Shown here: piece after piece, positions 62,569-64,000 of the stretch
Numbering within the stretch: the first letter of the stretch is position 1
Layout: each line of letters begins with the position of its first letter
Source: Luteimicrobium subarcticum
GTDB taxonomy: Bacteria > Actinomycetota > Actinomycetes > Actinomycetales > Cellulomonadaceae
DNA length: 64,000 nucleotides
Direction: 5' to 3'
Assembly (NCBI RefSeq): GCF_002798015.1
Contig: NZ_PGTZ01000008.1
Span: forward strand, 62,001-126,000
Program-made: the position numbers and the translations under genes
Notes under the pieces: model-generated
The model's database searches: none
Seen by the model: the letters and a program-made list of their open reading frames with translations, nothing else
Told to the model about the DNA's origin: nothing

Positions 62569-64000
62569 ATGACCGCAGCTGCCAGCGCGCCCGCGCCGCG
62601 CACCGAGGCCCAGCTGGCCCAGGACGCCGAGAGCCTGTCCACCGTCGCCTCGATGCGACGCCTCGTCCCGTACATCCGTCCCGTGCTGCCACGCATCGTG
62701 GGCGGCATAGCGTCCGCGCTGGGCGCGAGCCTCGCCGCCCTCGCGATCCCTCGGGTCCTCGAGTGGCTCGTCAACGGGCCCCTCACCGAGGGCCTCGAGC
62801 ACCACGACACGCGCCAGCTGTGGTGGGGGTGCGCCCTCGTGCTCGGCCTCGGGCTGCTCGAGGCCGGGCTCATCTACGTGCGTCGGCAGCTCATCATGGT
62901 GCCCGGCACGCAGATCGAGGCGCGGCTGCGCACGGAGCTCTTCGAGCACCTGCAGGACCTCCCGGTGGCGTTCCACGACCGGTGGCCGGGCGGGCAGCTC
63001 CTGTCCCGCTCCATGAGCGACCTCGGGCTGCTGCGCCGCTGGATCGCGTTCGGCATGATGCTGCTCGTCGTGGCGAGCGTGACGATCGTCGTCGGGATCG
63101 CGATCCTCGTCGGGTCGAGCGGCCTGCTCGGCGTCGTCTACCTCGCCGGGGCGCTGCCCATGACGATCCTCGCGTTCACGTTCTCGCGCCGGTTCCGGCG
63201 CGTCGCGCGGCAGTCGCAGGACCAGGCCGGCGACCTCGCGACCGCCGTCGAGGAGTCCGTCCACGGCATCCGCGTGCTCAAGGCGTTCGGGCGCGGCCGG
63301 GACGCCCTCTCGTCGTTCTCGGAGCAGGCCGACGAGCTGCGCACGACCGAGCTGACCAAGGCGCGCACGCAGGCCACCCTGATGGGCTGGCTCACCGCGA
63401 TCCCCGAGCTGACGCTGGGCGTCTCGCTCGTGCTCGGGGTGTGGATGGTGTCCGAGGGGCGGATCAGCGTGGGCGCGCTCGTGGCGTTCTTCGCGACCGC
63501 CGCGATCGTCAACTCGCCCTTCATCGACCTCGGCATGGTCCTGTCGATGACGCTCAACGCCCGGACGGCCGTCGACCGCTACTTCGACGTCATGAGCACG
63601 CCGAACTCGTTGCCCGACCCGGCGGACCCCGTGGAGCTCACCGACCCGCGCGGCGACCTCACGTTCACCGACGTGCACTTCCGCTACGGCGACGCACCCG
63701 CCACCGGCCCGGGCAGCCGGGACATCCTTGACGGCGTCGACCTCGCCGTCCCCGCCGGTGCGACGGTCGCGCTCGTCGGCCTCACCGGCTCGGGCAAGTC
63801 CACGCTGTCGATGCTCGTCCCGCGGCTGTACGACGTCACGGGCGGCACGGTCGCGATCGACGGCGTCGACGTGCGCGCCATGACGCGCGAGCACCTGCGC
63901 TCGCTCGTGGGTGTCGCGTTCGAGGACGCCACCCTGTTCTCCGCGTCCGTCCGGGAGAACGTGCTGCTCGGCGCGCCCGACGACGCCCGCACCGACGCCG
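62569..64000 (+). CDS. ABC transporter, fused permease/ATPase (partial, cut by window end)
   Basis: At least 477 aa; no stop before the window ends. An exporter-type membrane domain (about 35-340) has six helices. It has LIMVPGTQIEARLRTELFEHLQDLPVAFHDRWPGGQLLSRSMSDL in family order, with the coupling helix. The ATPase starts near 365: Walker A GLTGSGKSTL. The position of the Q-loop reads VGVAFEDATLF, with Glu where Gln is usual. Signature and Walker B lie beyond the window. ATG 62569 follows GGAAGGTGG by about 11 nt. Multidrug or lipid export and a partner half-transporter downstream are likely but unseen. Confidence 0.9.
   Translation, partial: MTAAASAPAPRTEAQLAQDAESLSTVASMRRLVPYIRPVLPRIVGGIASALGASLAALAIPRVLEWLVNGPLTEGLEHHDTRQLWWGCALVLGLGLLEAGLIYVRRQLIMVPGTQIEARLRTELFEHLQDLPVAFHDRWPGGQLLSRSMSDLGLLRRWIAFGMMLLVVASVTIVVGIAILVGSSGLLGVVYLAGALPMTILAFTFSRRFRRVARQSQDQAGDLATAVEESVHGIRVLKAFGRGRDALSSFSEQADELRTTELTKARTQATLMGWLTAIPELTLGVSLVLGVWMVSEGRISVGALVAFFATAAIVNSPFIDLGMVLSMTLNARTAVDRYFDVMSTPNSLPDPADPVELTDPRGDLTFTDVHFRYGDAPATGPGSRDILDGVDLAVPAGATVALVGLTGSGKSTLSMLVPRLYDVTGGTVAIDGVDVRAMTREHLRSLVGVAFEDATLFSASVRENVLLGAPDDARTDA

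Noticed and set aside
1-64000. CRISPR arrays, rRNA genes or phage modules.
   Set aside because: No regularly spaced repeats, no rRNA-like segments and no structural phage genes were seen on either strand.

Overview
The window is very GC-rich throughout, uses many GTG and TTG starts, and has a gene order typical of Micrococcales (rne, rplU, rpmA, obg, proB, proA, nadD, rsfS). It carries the actinobacterial cydABDC arrangement, an IdeR/DtxR-type iron box and Ku/LigD repair. This points to an actinobacterium, most probably Cellulomonas or a close relative. The genus is an inference; no search was run. I see no insertion sequence, prophage, CRISPR array or rRNA. There is one tRNA gene.

Layout. 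0-5 kb: a 2-hydroxyacid dehydrogenase divergent from ilvD, an M20 peptidase and a broken PIN-domain gene. 4.9-11 kb (minus strand): cydA-cydB-cydD-cydC for cytochrome bd oxidase. 11.4-24.7 kb (plus strand): a housekeeping block with a very long RNase E/G, a frameshifted GNAT gene, thymidine kinase, L21, L27, Obg, proline synthesis, nadD, rsfS, a phosphatase and tRNA-Ala. 24.7-27.8 kb: small genes, one lipoprotein gene with an internal deletion, and the rRNA methyltransferase rlmC. 28-32.3 kb: an iron-siderophore ABC importer behind an iron box. 32.3-35 kb: a Kef-type antiporter, a CsbD-like stress protein and an ECF sigma factor with a SnoaL-like tail.

34.9-39.8 kb (minus strand): oleA-oleBC(fused)-oleD for long-chain olefins, with every stop overlapping the next start. 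40-49.2 kb: a SWIM-SNF2 helicase, a SanA/YdcF-like protein, and a non-homologous end-joining island (ku divergent from ligD, then a type IB topoisomerase). 49.2-53.7 kb: two redox enzymes, a TetR regulator with two matching palindromic operators, RNase HI and lipoamide dehydrogenase. 54-55.5 kb: an AbiE toxin-antitoxin pair behind a near-perfect inverted repeat. 55.7-64 kb: an SDR divergent from an XRE regulator, two small enzymes, a MOSC protein, a GH3 lipoprotein, a GntR-MFS pair, and an ABC exporter cut by the window end.

Two patterns run through the window. First, about a dozen genes have a TANNNT hexamer exactly 6-8 nt before the start codon and no good Shine-Dalgarno sequence, as expected for leaderless mRNAs; these fix several starts. 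Second, three unrelated genes (PIN, GNAT, DUF4232-like lipoprotein) each have recognisable ends joined out of frame by an apparent internal deletion. I did not find a clearly new multi-gene system. The points most worth checking are the ole cluster and its promoter palindrome, the duplicated TetR operators, the AbiE promoter repeat, and the repeat-bearing, G-rich LigD linker.
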